Notes: a model not told the origin generated them from the letters alone. 64,000 bases of DNA from Hydrogenophaga sp. SL48 (GCF_021729865.1 NZ_CP063400.1:2914001-2978000); one strand, 5' to 3'. Numbered from the stretch's first letter, positions 6,944 through 16,037 are shown. Numbers and translations are program-made.

Positions 6944-9735
6944 CCATGAGCACGTCCATCACCCGATCTACCTGCCCCTACTGTGGTGTGGGCTGTGGCG
7001 TGCTCATCGAAAGCCAGGGGCAGCAGATCACCGGCGTGCGCGGTGACCCGGACCACCCGGCCAACTTCGGCAAGCTGTGCACCAAGGGCACGACGCTGCA
7101 CCTCACGGCCACGCCGGAGCTGACGCGCCAGACCCGCCTGCTGCAGCCGCTGCAGCGCCTGGCGCGCAAGGCCGCGCCCACACCGCTGGACTGGGACGCG
7201 GCGCTGAGCCTGGCCACCGACCGCTTCGCCAAAACCATCACCGAACACGGCCCCGATGCGGTGGGCTTCTACATCAGCGGCCAGCTGCTGACCGAGGACT
7301 ACTACGTCTTCAACAAGCTGGCCAAGGGCCTGATCGGCACCAACAACGTGGACACCAACTCGCGCCTGTGCATGAGCAGCGCGGTGGCGGGCTACAAGGC
7401 CACGCTGGGCGCCGACGCGCCGCCCGCCTGCTACGACGACGTGAACCACGCCGCCTGCCTGTTCATCGTCGGCAGCAACGCGGCCTATGCGCACCCGGTG
7501 CTGTTCCGCCGCATCGAAGAAGCGAAGAAAAAGAACCCGGCGATGAAGGTGATCGTGGCCGACCCGCGCCGCACCGACACCGCCGAACTGGCCGACCTGT
7601 TCCTGCCGCTGCAACCGGGCAGCGACGTGATGCTGTTCCACGGCCTGCTGCACATCATGTTGTGGGAAGGCTGGATCAACGCCGGCTACATCGCCGCGCA
7701 CACCACCGGCTTCGACGAGCTGAAGGCGCTGGTGCGCGAGTGCACGCCCGAACACGTGGCACAGGTGTGCGGCGTGCCCAAGGAAGACCTGTTCACGGCG
7801 GCACAGTGGTTCGCCACCTCGCCCGCCACGCTCAGCCTCTACTGCCAGGGCCTGAACCAGAGCAGCAGCGGCACGGCGAAAAATGCCACGCTCATCAACC
7901 TGCACCTGGCCACCGGCCAGATCGGCAAACCCGGCGCCGGCCCCTTCAGCCTGACCGGCCAGCCCAACGCCATGGGCGGGCGTGAAGTGGGTGGCCTCGC
8001 CAACCTGCTGAGCGCGCACCGTGACATGGCCAACCCCGTGCACCGCGCCGAGGTGGCCGCGCTCTGGGGTGTGGCCGACGTGCCCTCGAAGCCCGGCAAG
8101 ACCGCCGTGGAAATGTTCGAGGCCGCGGCCGACGGCGAGATCAAGGCGCTGTGGATCGCCTGCACCAACCCGGCGCAGTCCATGCCCAATCAGGCCACCG
8201 TGCGCCGCGCGCTGGAACGTGCCGAGTTCGTCGTGGTGCAAGAGGCCTACGCGACAGCCGCCACCTGCGACTGGGCCGACCTGCTGCTGCCCGCCACCAC
8301 CTGGGGCGAAAAAGAAGGCACGGTCACCAACAGCGAGCGCCGCATCAGCCGCGTGCGCGCGGCCATCCCGGCACCCGGTGAAGCCCGGCACGACTGGAAG
8401 ATCGTGGTGGACTTCGCACAGCGGCTCGAAGCCACGCTGCGCCCCGGCCAGCCCACGCTGTTCCCCTACCCCGACGCCGAGTCCATCTGGCTCGAACACC
8501 GCGAGTCCACCCGGGGCCGCGACCTCGACATCACCGGCCTGTCGTACGCCATGCTGGAGAGCGAAGGCCCGCAACAATGGCCGCTGCGCGAAGGCGACAC
8601 CCAGGGCAAGATCCGCCTCTACGCCGACGGCGTGTTCCCCACCGCCGATGGCAAGGCCCGCTTCGCCGCCATGCCCTTCCACCCGCTGGCCGAGCCGCGC
8701 GAATCGCGCTTTCCGTTCTCGCTCACCACCGGCCGCCTGCGCGACCAGTGGCACGGCATGACACGCACCGGCACGCTCGGCCGCCTGTTCGGCCACGTCG
8801 CCGAGCCCACGGTGCAGATGCACCCGCAGGACATGGAGCGCCGTGGCCTCACCGAAGGCGATCTGGTGCACGTGACCAGCAAGCGCGGCTCCATCGTGCT
8901 GCCGGTACAGGCCAGCAAAGAGACCGGCCTGTCGCAGGCCTTCATCGCCATGCACTGGGGTGCGGAGTACCTGAGCGGGCGCAGCAGCATGGGCGAGCCG
9001 CTGGCGGGCGTGAACGCGCTCACCACCTCGGCCTACTGCCCCACCTCCAAACAGCCCGAGCTCAAGCACGCGGCGGTCAAGATCCTCAAGGCCGAGCTGC
9101 CCTGGAACCTGCTGGCCGTGGCCTGGCTGCCGGCCGACCGCGCGCTCGCCGCGCAGGCCGAGCTGCGCGCGGTCATGCCCTCGTTCGAATTCGCGGCCTG
9201 CGTGCCGTTCGGCCGCGAGCGCACCGGCGTGCTGTTCCGCGCCGCCGCACACGAGGCGCCCGACCTGGCCACGATCGAACGCATCGAAGCCCTGCTCGGC
9301 CTGGGCGGCACCGACGCGCTGCGCTACGTGGACAAGCGCCTGGGCCAGCGCCGCACCGCGCGCCTGCTGCGCACGGAAGGCGCCACCCGGCTCGAAGGTT
9401 TCGTGCTCGCGGGCGACGTGCGCGCCGAGGCCTGGATCAAGCCGCTGTTGCAGGACGAGCTGCCCGCCGAGGCCTACGGCCGCCTGCTGCTGATGCCCGG
9501 CGCCAAGGCCCCGGTGGCGGTGGTGGCCCGGGGCAAGCAGGTCTGCACCTGTTTCAACGTGAGCGCAGACGACATCGGCGCCCACCTCCAGACCAGCCGG
9601 GGCAGCGACGACCAGCGTCTGGCCGCGTTGCAGGGCAGCCTGAAGTGCGGCACCAACTGCGGCTCCTGCATCCCCGAACTGCGGCGCCTGGTGCGCGCCC
9701 AGCCGTCGACCGGGCACGTGCTGCAGGTCGCCTGA
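6940..9735 (+). CDS. nasA: Assimilatory nitrate reductase, catalytic molybdenum subunit
   Basis: 931 residues. It reduces nitrate to nitrite with bis-MGD molybdenum in the cytoplasm. The N-terminal [4Fe-4S] motif has Cys12, Cys15, Cys19 and Cys47 (CPYCGVGCG...GKLCTKG), and the likely Mo ligand is Cys144 (SRLCMSS). A molydopterin-dinucleotide-binding domain occupies roughly 690-810. A C-terminal BFD-like [2Fe-2S] domain (QVCTCFNVS...CGTNCGSCIPEL, about 868-912) is typical of the Klebsiella NasA/narB-like subgroup and takes electrons from a reductase partner. It begins within the last codons of nirD. A second in-frame ATG at 6946 is possible. The naming clash with nitrate transporters also called NasA should be noted. 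The cofactor gene mog is 11 kb downstream. Confidence 0.95.
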   Translation: MTMSTSITRSTCPYCGVGCGVLIESQGQQITGVRGDPDHPANFGKLCTKGTTLHLTATPELTRQTRLLQPLQRLARKAAPTPLDWDAALSLATDRFAKTITEHGPDAVGFYISGQLLTEDYYVFNKLAKGLIGTNNVDTNSRLCMSSAVAGYKATLGADAPPACYDDVNHAACLFIVGSNAAYAHPVLFRRIEEAKKKNPAMKVIVADPRRTDTAELADLFLPLQPGSDVMLFHGLLHIMLWEGWINAGYIAAHTTGFDELKALVRECTPEHVAQVCGVPKEDLFTAAQWFATSPATLSLYCQGLNQSSSGTAKNATLINLHLATGQIGKPGAGPFSLTGQPNAMGGREVGGLANLLSAHRDMANPVHRAEVAALWGVADVPSKPGKTAVEMFEAAADGEIKALWIACTNPAQSMPNQATVRRALERAEFVVVQEAYATAATCDWADLLLPATTWGEKEGTVTNSERRISRVRAAIPAPGEARHDWKIVVDFAQRLEATLRPGQPTLFPYPDAESIWLEHRESTRGRDLDITGLSYAMLESEGPQQWPLREGDTQGKIRLYADGVFPTADGKARFAAMPFHPLAEPRESRFPFSLTTGRLRDQWHGMTRTGTLGRLFGHVAEPTVQMHPQDMERRGLTEGDLVHVTSKRGSIVLPVQASKETGLSQAFIAMHWGAEYLSGRSSMGEPLAGVNALTTSAYCPTSKQPELKHAAVKILKAELPWNLLAVAWLPADRALAAQAELRAVMPSFEFAACVPFGRERTGVLFRAAAHEAPDLATIERIEALLGLGGTDALRYVDKRLGQRRTARLLRTEGATRLEGFVLAGDVRAEAWIKPLLQDELPAEAYGRLLLMPGAKAPVAVVARGKQVCTCFNVSADDIGAHLQTSRGSDDQRLAALQGSLKCGTNCGSCIPELRRLVRAQPSTGHVLQVA

Positions 9736-9789
9736 GGCACCGTTGGCATATCACCCGAAGTCATGTGCCTTGCCGGACAATCGCGCCCC

Positions 9790-10737
9790 ATGAGCATCAG
9801 TCACTACATCAAAGAAATCGGGCGCGGCAAAGACGGGGCCCGCTCTCTCAACCGCGCACAAGCCACCGACCTGTTCGGTCAGGTGCTGGACGGCACCGTC
9901 ACCGACCTGGAGATCGGCGGCTTCTGCCTGGCCATGCGCATCAAGGGCGAAACGCCCGAAGAGATGGCGGGTTTCCTCGACGCCGCGCACGCCCGCATGG
10001 CACTCGCACCGGACAACGGTCTCACCACCGTGGTGCTGCCCAGCTACAACGGGGCGCGCAAGCTGCCCGTGCTCACCCCGCTGCTGGCCCTGCTGCTGGC
10101 GCGCGAGGGCGCGGCGGTGCTGGTGCACGGCACCGCCACCGAAGACAAACGCATCACCAGCGAAGCGGTGTTCGCCGCGCTGGGCCACCCCGCCGCCACC
10201 CGGACCGAAACCCTGGGTGCCGGCGACTGCGCCTACCTGCCCACCGAGGTGCTGAGCCCCGGCCTCAAGCGCCTGCTCGACGTGCGCCGCGCCGTCGGCC
10301 TGCGCAACCCGGCGCACAGCCTGGTCAAGCTCATGAACCCCTGCGAAGGCCCGGCGCTGATCGTGGGCAGCTACACCCACCCCGAGTACGCGGTGTCGAT
10401 GGCGCAGACCTTTGCCCTGGTCGGCGCGCACGCGCTGCTGCTGCGTGGCACCGAAGGCGAGCCCGTGGCCGATGCGCGCCGCACGCCGCAGATGGACGCC
10501 TTCCGCGACGGCGAGCGCCACCTGCTGCAGCCGGCGCAGGAGGGCTCGCTCGCCAGCCTGCCCGAACTGCCGCGCGAGGTGGACGCGGACAACACCGCCG
10601 CCTACATCCGCGACGTGCTCGACGGCCGCAAGCCCGTGCCCACGCCGATCGCGCTGCAGGTGGCACACATCCTGCAAGAGCTGCAGCGCCAGCCCCACAC
10701 AGAGACAAACCGCCACCCGGCGGTCAGCCCACCATGA
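9790..10737 (+). CDS. ybiB: YbiB/TrpD2-type glycosyl transferase-family DNA-binding protein
   Basis: 315 residues from MSISHYIKEI. The fold is that of anthranilate phosphoribosyltransferase: a helical N-terminal domain (LNRAQATDLFGQVLDGTVTD, EIGGFCLAMRIKGE) and an alpha/beta domain. The phosphoribosyl-pyrophosphate loop of true TrpD is not conserved. E. coli YbiB (TrpD2) is a LexA-regulated protein that binds nucleic acid non-specifically, and no enzymatic activity is known. It lies 54 bp after nasA and its stop overlaps the cobA start by 4 bp, so it is probably part of the nitrate assimilation transcript. Why it belongs there is unknown. Confidence 0.88.
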   Translation: MSISHYIKEIGRGKDGARSLNRAQATDLFGQVLDGTVTDLEIGGFCLAMRIKGETPEEMAGFLDAAHARMALAPDNGLTTVVLPSYNGARKLPVLTPLLALLLAREGAAVLVHGTATEDKRITSEAVFAALGHPAATRTETLGAGDCAYLPTEVLSPGLKRLLDVRRAVGLRNPAHSLVKLMNPCEGPALIVGSYTHPEYAVSMAQTFALVGAHALLLRGTEGEPVADARRTPQMDAFRDGERHLLQPAQEGSLASLPELPREVDADNTAAYIRDVLDGRKPVPTPIALQVAHILQELQRQPHTETNRHPAVSPP

Positions 10738-11546
10738 ACGCACCCGCCACCGTCATCACCTCGCAGACCCGGTTCAACCCCGGCACCGTCACCCTCGTCG
10801 GCGCCGGCCCGGGCGACCCGGAACTGCTCACCCTCAAGGCCGCCCGTGCCATTGCCGCGGCCACCGTGCTGCTGGTGGACGACCTGGTGAGCGACGCGGT
10901 GCTGGTGCATGCGCAGGCCAGCGCCCGCATCGTGCACGTGGGCAAACGCGGCGGCTGCAAGAGCACGCCGCAGGCCTTCATCGAAAAGCTCATGATCATG
11001 GCCGCGCGCGAAGGCGAGGTGGTGGTGCGCTTGAAGGGCGGCGACCCCTTCATCTTCGGCCGCGGAGGCGAAGAGGTGGAACACCTGCGTGCCGCCGGCA
11101 TCGAGGTGCAGGTGCTCAACGGCATCACCGCCGGCCTGGCCGGCCTGACCTCGCTCGGCGCGCCGCTCACGCACCGCGACCACGCCCACGGGGTGGTGTT
11201 CATCACCGGCCACGCCAAACCGGGGGACAGCGGCACCGACTGGCAGGCCCTGGCCGCCACCGCGCGCGACGCCAGGCTCACGCTGGTGATCTACATGGGC
11301 GTGTCCAGCGCCGCGCAGATCCAGGCCGACCTGCTGACCGGCCTGCCCGCCAGCACGCCGCTGGCCATCATCCAGCACGCCAGCCTGCCGCAGCAGCGCC
11401 ACGCGGTCACCACGCTGGGCGATCTCACCACGACCCTGGCGCGCGAAGGCCTGGGCAGCCCGTCGGTGATCGTGGTGGGTGACGTGGTGCATGGCGTGGC
11501 TGCGCTGGCGCAACCGGTGGCACGCGCCCAGCGCTTCGCGGCCTGA
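10734..11546 (+). CDS. cobA: Uroporphyrinogen-III C-methyltransferase
   Basis: 270 residues, the normal size of a single-domain SUMT. It makes precorrin-2 from uroporphyrinogen III with two S-adenosylmethionine molecules, the first step of siroheme synthesis. It has the family signatures VGAGPGDPELLTLKA (21-35), LVSDAVL, KRGG..STPQ (about 75-85) and RLKGGDPFIFGRGGEE (about 100-115). There is no CysG-type dehydrogenase/ferrochelatase domain, so precorrin-2 oxidation and iron insertion must be encoded elsewhere. The siroheme product is the cofactor of NirB, which explains its location at the end of the nirB-nirD-nasA-ybiB run. ATGA overlap with ybiB. Confidence 0.95.
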   Translation: MNAPATVITSQTRFNPGTVTLVGAGPGDPELLTLKAARAIAAATVLLVDDLVSDAVLVHAQASARIVHVGKRGGCKSTPQAFIEKLMIMAAREGEVVVRLKGGDPFIFGRGGEEVEHLRAAGIEVQVLNGITAGLAGLTSLGAPLTHRDHAHGVVFITGHAKPGDSGTDWQALAATARDARLTLVIYMGVSSAAQIQADLLTGLPASTPLAIIQHASLPQQRHAVTTLGDLTTTLAREGLGSPSVIVVGDVVHGVAALAQPVARAQRFAA

Positions 11547-11577
11547 GGAAGCTGCCTGCCCGCATACACTGCGGGCC

Positions 11578-12780
11578 ATGCAACAGTTCGATGTGGTGGT
11601 GGTCGGCGCGGGAGCGGCCGGCCTTTTTTGTGCGGGCGTGGCCGGCCAGCGCGGCCTGAAGGTGCTGGTGCTCGACCACAGCGAGAAGGTGGCCGAGAAG
11701 ATCCGCATCTCGGGCGGCGGCCGCGCCAACTTCACCAACCGCGACATCGATGTGCGCCAGCCGCACAAACACTTCGTCAGCGAAAACCCCAACTTCTGCC
11801 GCTCGGCGCTCTCGCGCTACACCCCGGCCGACTTCATCGCGCTGGTGCAGAAGCACGGCATCCCCTTCCACGAGAAGCACAAGGGCCAGCTGTTCTGCGA
11901 CCGTTCGGCCGAGGACCTGATCCAGATGCTGCTGGCCGAATGTGAAGCCGGCGGTGTGACTCGCTGGCAGCCCTGCGGCGTGAAAGGCCTGCGTGTGGCG
12001 GCCGACGGCGCCTACGACATCGACACCGATCGCGGCCCCGTGTCGAGCCGGGCGGTCGTGATCGCCACCGGCGGCCTGTCCATCCCCAAGATCGGCGCCA
12101 CCGACTTCGGTTACCGGGTGGCGAAGCAGTTCGGCCTGCGCACCGTCGAGCCGCGCCCCGGCCTGGTGCCGCTGACCTTTGACGGCGACGCCTGGGCGCC
12201 CTACGCGGGTCTGTCCGGCCTGTCGTTGCCGGTACTCATCGAGACCGGCGACAAAAAACACAGGATCGGCTTCGCCGAAGACCTGCTGTTCACCCACCGC
12301 GGCCTCTCCGGCCCGGCGGTGTTGCAGATCTCCAGCTATTGGCGCGAAGGCACGCCGATCCGCCTCAACTTGGCGCCCGAGCTGGACCTGCCCGCGGCGC
12401 TGGCACGCGCCAAGGCCACGTCGCGCAAGCTGATCGCCAACGAGTTGGCCACGCTGGTGCCGAGCCGGCTGGCCGACGCCTGGGTGGCGCAGGACAAGGA
12501 CTGGCAACGCCCCATCAGCGAGGCCTCGGACAAGGCCCTGGCCCGGCTGGCCGAGCGCCTCTCGCGCTGGGAACTCACCCCGACCGGCAGCGAAGGCTAC
12601 AAAAAGGCCGAGGTCACGCTCGGGGGCGTGGACACGCGCGAGCTCTCGTCGCAGACGATGGAGTCGAAACAGCCCGGGCTGTATTTCATTGGCGAGGTGG
12701 TGGACGTGACCGGCTGGCTCGGCGGCTACAACTTCCAGTGGGCCTGGGCCAGCGCCCACGCTTGCGCCGTGGGGCTCTGA
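11578..12780 (+). CDS. YhiN/HI0933-family flavoprotein (BaiN-like NAD(P)/FAD-dependent oxidoreductase)
   Basis: 400 residues starting MQQFDVVVVGAGAAGLF, an N-terminal Rossmann FAD-binding motif GAGAAG. The family signature EKIRISGGGRANFTN lies near 37-51, and the C-terminal FAD-contacting segment GEVVDVTGWLGGYNFQWAWASG-like sequence is at about 372-392. Members of this family (YhiN, BaiN) are cytoplasmic flavoproteins of uncertain substrate. It starts 31 bp after cobA and could be read through from the nas operon, but the function gives no obvious link. Confidence 0.88.
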   Translation: MQQFDVVVVGAGAAGLFCAGVAGQRGLKVLVLDHSEKVAEKIRISGGGRANFTNRDIDVRQPHKHFVSENPNFCRSALSRYTPADFIALVQKHGIPFHEKHKGQLFCDRSAEDLIQMLLAECEAGGVTRWQPCGVKGLRVAADGAYDIDTDRGPVSSRAVVIATGGLSIPKIGATDFGYRVAKQFGLRTVEPRPGLVPLTFDGDAWAPYAGLSGLSLPVLIETGDKKHRIGFAEDLLFTHRGLSGPAVLQISSYWREGTPIRLNLAPELDLPAALARAKATSRKLIANELATLVPSRLADAWVAQDKDWQRPISEASDKALARLAERLSRWELTPTGSEGYKKAEVTLGGVDTRELSSQTMESKQPGLYFIGEVVDVTGWLGGYNFQWAWASAHACAVGL

Positions 12781-12857
12781 CCCCCCCCGCTCCGCCGCTG
12801 CGCGGGTCGCAGCCCCCCCGAGGGGGCTGATTCGCCTTGGGGCGGCCCGGCGGCGAA
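12781..12857 (+). repeat. Dispersed GC-rich repeat, type A, copy 3
   Basis: Starts directly after the stop codon of the flavoprotein gene. Order: CCGCTCCGCCGCTGCGCGGG, then CCCCCCCGAGGGGG, then CTTGGGGCGGCCCGGCGGCG. Nearly identical to the copy within nirD. Confidence 0.85.
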
Positions 12858-12885
12858 TCGTCTTTCCCCGGAAACCGACCGGGAG

Positions 12886-12914
12886 CTGGCAAACCGGGCC
12901 GACAAGGCTATAAT
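12886..12914 (+). promoter_or_regulatory. Sigma-70 promoter of rpsU
   Basis: CTGGCA, a 17-bp spacer, then a perfect TATAAT (12909-12914). The leader to the ATG at 13043 is about 120 nt and can form a 6-bp stem CCCCCG (12934-12939) with CGGGGG (12962-12967) around a 22-nt loop, which may matter for S21 expression. Confidence 0.78.
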
Positions 12915-13042
12915 CCAAGGCTTTGCTGGCAAACCCCCGTCGGCCAATACTAGTTAACAGGCGGGGGAACTTTGCAGAAACGATGCCTGGGCCCGATCTT
13001 CCCGTTCATCCTCTTTCTGTGCATTCTGGACTTTCTCCTTCA

Positions 13043-13255
13043 ATGACGACCATCCGTGTAAAAGACAACGAGCCCTTTGACGTCGCTCTGCGTCGCTTCA
13101 AGCGCACCATCGAAAAACTCGGCCTGCTGACCGACCTGCGCGCCCGTGAGTTCTACGAAAAGCCCACCGCCGAGCGCAAGCGCAAGAAGGCCGCCGCCGT
13201 CAAGCGCAACTACAAGCGCATCCGCTCGATGCAGCTGCCCAAGAAGCTGTTCTGA
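13043..13255 (+). CDS. rpsU: 30S ribosomal protein S21
   Basis: 70 residues, [21 protein letters not shown] at the N-terminus and a basic C-terminal half, the standard S21 length and composition. S21 sits near the anti-Shine-Dalgarno end of 16S rRNA and helps mRNA recruitment. It has its own strong promoter and is closed by a rho-independent terminator, so it is monocistronic here. In many proteobacteria rpsU is followed by yqeY and dnaG; here yqeY is 2.3 kb away, behind lysR and lysA. Confidence 0.97.
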   Translation: MTTIRVKDNEPFDVALRRFKRTIEKLGLLTDLRAREFYEKPTAERKRKKAAAVKRNYKRIRSMQLPKKLF

Positions 13256-13270
13256 TTTCAGAGCACTTCG

Positions 13271-13305
13271 AAAAACCCGCTCGGGACGCCGCAGCGGGTT
13301 TTTTT
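13271..13305. terminator. Bidirectional rho-independent terminator between rpsU and lysR
   Basis: AAAAACCCGCT - 10-nt loop - AGCGGGTTTTTTT. The T-run follows the stem on the plus strand, and the A-run before it gives a T-run on the minus strand, so it can end both rpsU and the convergent LysR-type gene, whose stop codon overlaps the T-run. Confidence 0.9.
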
Positions 13306-14245
13306 ACGCCTGTGCATTCTTCTGCTGGCCGGCCAGCCGCCGCGTCAGGTGTTCGGCCGCCTCGACCAGTGCCGCCTCGAAATGCTCGCGCAGCGGGTGC
13401 GCCGCCCGCCAGCTGGGCCGGATCAGCGCCACGTGGAACGGGATGCTGAACGAGAGTGGGCGCACCACCAGACCCCCTTCTTCCCCGCTACCCGCCAGCT
13501 CCAGCGCCGTCAGCGGGTTGACGATACCCAGACCCAGCCCCTGGCGCACCAGCGCACACACCGACACCGCGCTCGGCGTCTCCAACCGCAGGCCCCGCTG
13601 CACGCCGGCCGCAGCGAACAGCGCGTCCACCTGCTGCCGGTAGGGATCGGTCGGCGCAAAGCTGATGAACGATTCCCCTGCAAAGTCGGCAGGCCGCAAC
13701 TGCGCGTGCTGCGCCAGCGGGTGGCCCGAGGGCAAGACACCCACCTCGTCCGCCACCAGCAGCGTCTGCAGGCTGCAGGCGGCCGGCGCTTCATGACGTT
13801 CGCTCAGACCCAGGTCGAAACGCTGCTCGGACAGCGCCGCCTCCAGCTGGGGCGACTCGATCGGCGTCAGGCTCACAGCCGCCTCGGGCTGGCGCTGCAC
13901 AAAACGCCGGACCGCGTCGGGCAACAGCGCGTGCGAGAGCGCGGGCAGGCAGGCCAGCTGCAAGCGTCCCTGGGCATAGGCCTGCAATGCCACCGCCGTG
14001 GCCGCGATGCGCTCCAGCCCCACGTAGGACTGCTCGACCTCGTCCATCAGCGCCAGCGCCCGCACCGTGGGCTTCAGGCGCCCCTTGACCCGCTCGAACA
14101 AGGCAAAGCCCAGCACCTGCTCCAGCCGCGCCAGCTCGCGGCTGACGGTGGGTTGCGAGGTGTGCAGCAGCTCGGCCGCGCGCGTGACGTGGCCGGTGCC
14201 CATCACGGCGCGGAAGAAATGAATCTGGCGGTGGGTCAGTTTCAT
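13304..14245 (-). CDS. LysR-family transcriptional regulator, probable regulator of lysA
   Basis: 313 residues. The N-terminal winged helix (residues 1-60, MKLTHRQIHFFRAV...GHVTRAAELLHTSQPTVSRELARLE) is canonical LTTR, followed by the linker helix and a periplasmic-binding-like effector domain. It is divergent from lysA with 69 bp between starts, the classical arrangement of E. coli lysR/lysA, in which LysR activates lysA in response to diaminopimelate and lysine. Assignment as the lysA activator is from this arrangement; the effector site cannot be read by eye. Confidence 0.88.
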   Translation of the reverse strand: MKLTHRQIHFFRAVMGTGHVTRAAELLHTSQPTVSRELARLEQVLGFALFERVKGRLKPTVRALALMDEVEQSYVGLERIAATAVALQAYAQGRLQLACLPALSHALLPDAVRRFVQRQPEAAVSLTPIESPQLEAALSEQRFDLGLSERHEAPAACSLQTLLVADEVGVLPSGHPLAQHAQLRPADFAGESFISFAPTDPYRQQVDALFAAAGVQRGLRLETPSAVSVCALVRQGLGLGIVNPLTALELAGSGEEGGLVVRPLSFSIPFHVALIRPSWRAAHPLREHFEAALVEAAEHLTRRLAGQQKNAQA

Positions 14246-14314
14246 ATCGAAATTGAATGGTCAGTGGATTATCTGGCATTGCTCAATATGACAAGAACCC
14301 GGATCATCGGCGCC

Positions 14315-15553
14315 ATGAACCCTTTTGCCCCCGCCCTCCTCCAGTCCCTCGCCCGCCAGCACGGCACCCCGCTCTGGGTCTACGACGCCGCCACCATCCG
14401 CCAGCGCATCGCCGACCTGCGTGCGTTTGACACCATCCGCTTCGCCCAGAAGGCCAACTCCAACACCCACCTGCTGCGCCTGATGCGCGAGCAGGGCGTG
14501 GTGGTGGACGCGGTGTCGCGCGGCGAGATCGAACGCGCGCTGGCCGCCGGCTACACCGCAGCACCCGATGCCCAGGGTGCCTCGGGCATCGTCTTCACCG
14601 CCGACCTGTTCGACCACGCCACGCTGGCCACCGTGGTGCAGCACCAAGTTCCGGTGAACGCCGGTTCCATCGACATGCTGCACCAGCTGGGCACCGCGTC
14701 GCCCGGCCATCCGGTCTGGCTGCGCATCAACCCGGGCTTTGGCCACGGCCACAGCAACAAGACCAACACCGGCGGCGAACACAGCAAACACGGCATCTGG
14801 CACACCGAGCTGCCCGCCGCGCTGGCGGCGGTGGCGCAGCACGGGCTGCGGCTCGTGGGCCTGCACATGCACATCGGCTCGGGCGTGGACTACGGTCACC
14901 TGCAGCAGGTGTGCAGCGCCATGGTGGACCTTGTCAAAGGCTGCGGCGCAGACATGCAGGCCATCTCGGCGGGCGGCGGCCTGTCCATCCCCTACCGCGA
15001 GGGCGAAGCCCCCATCGACACCACGCACTACTTCAGCCTCTGGGACGCCGCGCGTCGCGAGATCGCCGCCCACCTCGGCCACGCCGTGCACCTGGAGATC
15101 GAACCCGGCCGCTACCTGGTGGCCGAGGCCGGCGTGTTGCTCACCGAGGTGCGCGCCACCAAGCCCATGGGCGGCAACCGCTTCACCCTGGTGGACGCGG
15201 GCTTTTCAGACCTGATGCGCCCGTCCATGTACGGCGCCTTCCACGGCATGAGCCTGATCCCAGCCGATCACAACCCGCGCCCCCAGACCACCACCGTGGT
15301 CGCCGGCCCGTTGTGTGAATCGGGCGACGTGTTCACCCAGGCCGAAGGCGGCGTGGTGCTCACGCGCGAGCTGCCCGAAGCCCGCGTGGGCGACCTGCTG
15401 GTGCTGCACGACGCAGGCGCTTACGGCGCCTCCATGTCCAGCAACTACAACACGCGTCCGCTCGCGGCCGAGGTGCTGGTGGACGGCGATGCCCACCGTG
15501 TGATCCGCCGCCGGCAGACGGTGGAGGAATTGCTCTCACTGGAAATGGTTTGA
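14315..15553 (+). CDS. lysA: Diaminopimelate decarboxylase
   Basis: 412 residues. It decarboxylates meso-diaminopimelate to L-lysine with PLP. The PLP lysine is probably Lys46 in FAQKANSN. Other fold-III alanine-racemase-type signatures are HMHIGSGVDY (about 188-197), SAGGGLSIPY, EPGRYLVAEAG (about 263-273) and the C-terminal domain CESGDVF (about 335-341) with the substrate-contacting Cys. The start MNPFAPALLQ is chosen because it lines up with the usual N-terminus. A longer open frame upstream overlaps the lysR gene and is not used. Divergent from its presumptive regulator. Confidence 0.95.
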   Translation: MNPFAPALLQSLARQHGTPLWVYDAATIRQRIADLRAFDTIRFAQKANSNTHLLRLMREQGVVVDAVSRGEIERALAAGYTAAPDAQGASGIVFTADLFDHATLATVVQHQVPVNAGSIDMLHQLGTASPGHPVWLRINPGFGHGHSNKTNTGGEHSKHGIWHTELPAALAAVAQHGLRLVGLHMHIGSGVDYGHLQQVCSAMVDLVKGCGADMQAISAGGGLSIPYREGEAPIDTTHYFSLWDAARREIAAHLGHAVHLEIEPGRYLVAEAGVLLTEVRATKPMGGNRFTLVDAGFSDLMRPSMYGAFHGMSLIPADHNPRPQTTTVVAGPLCESGDVFTQAEGGVVLTRELPEARVGDLLVLHDAGAYGASMSSNYNTRPLAAEVLVDGDAHRVIRRRQTVEELLSLEMV

Positions 15554-15590
15554 GACAATCGCGGGTTCAGCGAACCACAGAAAGCACACC

Positions 15591-16037
15591 ATGAGCCTCA
15601 AAGAACAGATCACCGAAGACATGAAAGCCGCCATGCGCGCCAAGGACAGCGAGCGCCTGGGCACCATCCGCCTGCTGACCGCGGCCATGAAGCAGAAGGA
15701 AGTGGACGAGCGCGTGGAGCTGGACGACACCATGGTCATCGCCATCGTCGACAAGCTGATCAAGCAGCGCAAGGACAGCATCGAGGCCTTCACCAAGGCC
15801 GACCGCATGGACCTGGCCGACAAGGAAAGCGCCGAGATGAAGGTGCTGCAGGCCTACCTGCCCGCGCGCCTGTCGGCCGAGGAAGTGGCCACTGAAGTCC
15901 AGGCCATCGTCACCGAACTGGGCGCCAAAGGCCCGGGCGACATGGGCAAGGTGATGGGTGCGGTGAAAACCCGCCTCGCGGGCAAGGCCGACATGGGCCA
16001 GGTCTCGGCCGCCGTCAAGGCCGCGCTGGCCGGATAA
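15591..16037 (+). CDS. yqeY: GatB/YqeY-domain protein
   Basis: 148 residues, the full length of the stand-alone YqeY family: MSLKEQITEDMKAAMRAKD at the N-terminus and a GatB-tail-like helical C-terminus ending KGPGDMGKVMGAVKTRLAGKADMGQVS (given here as its key residues GPGDMGKVMG and GKADMG). The domain resembles the tRNA-binding tail of GatB, but the exact function of the free protein is not settled. It is 37 bp after lysA. The usual neighbours rpsU and dnaG are not adjacent. Confidence 0.93.
   Translation: MSLKEQITEDMKAAMRAKDSERLGTIRLLTAAMKQKEVDERVELDDTMVIAIVDKLIKQRKDSIEAFTKADRMDLADKESAEMKVLQAYLPARLSAEEVATEVQAIVTELGAKGPGDMGKVMGAVKTRLAGKADMGQVSAAVKAALAG

Noticed and set aside
5749..9717. 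Minus-strand open frame of 1322 codons opposite nirD and nasA
   Set aside because: Spans several real plus-strand genes and their junctions, with the same shadow composition.
8577..10733. N-terminal 700 or so codons of a long plus-strand frame continuing into cobA
   Set aside because: This part overlaps nasA and ybiB out of frame and is Arg/Pro-rich. Only the C-terminal 270 codons from the ATG at 10734 are CobA.
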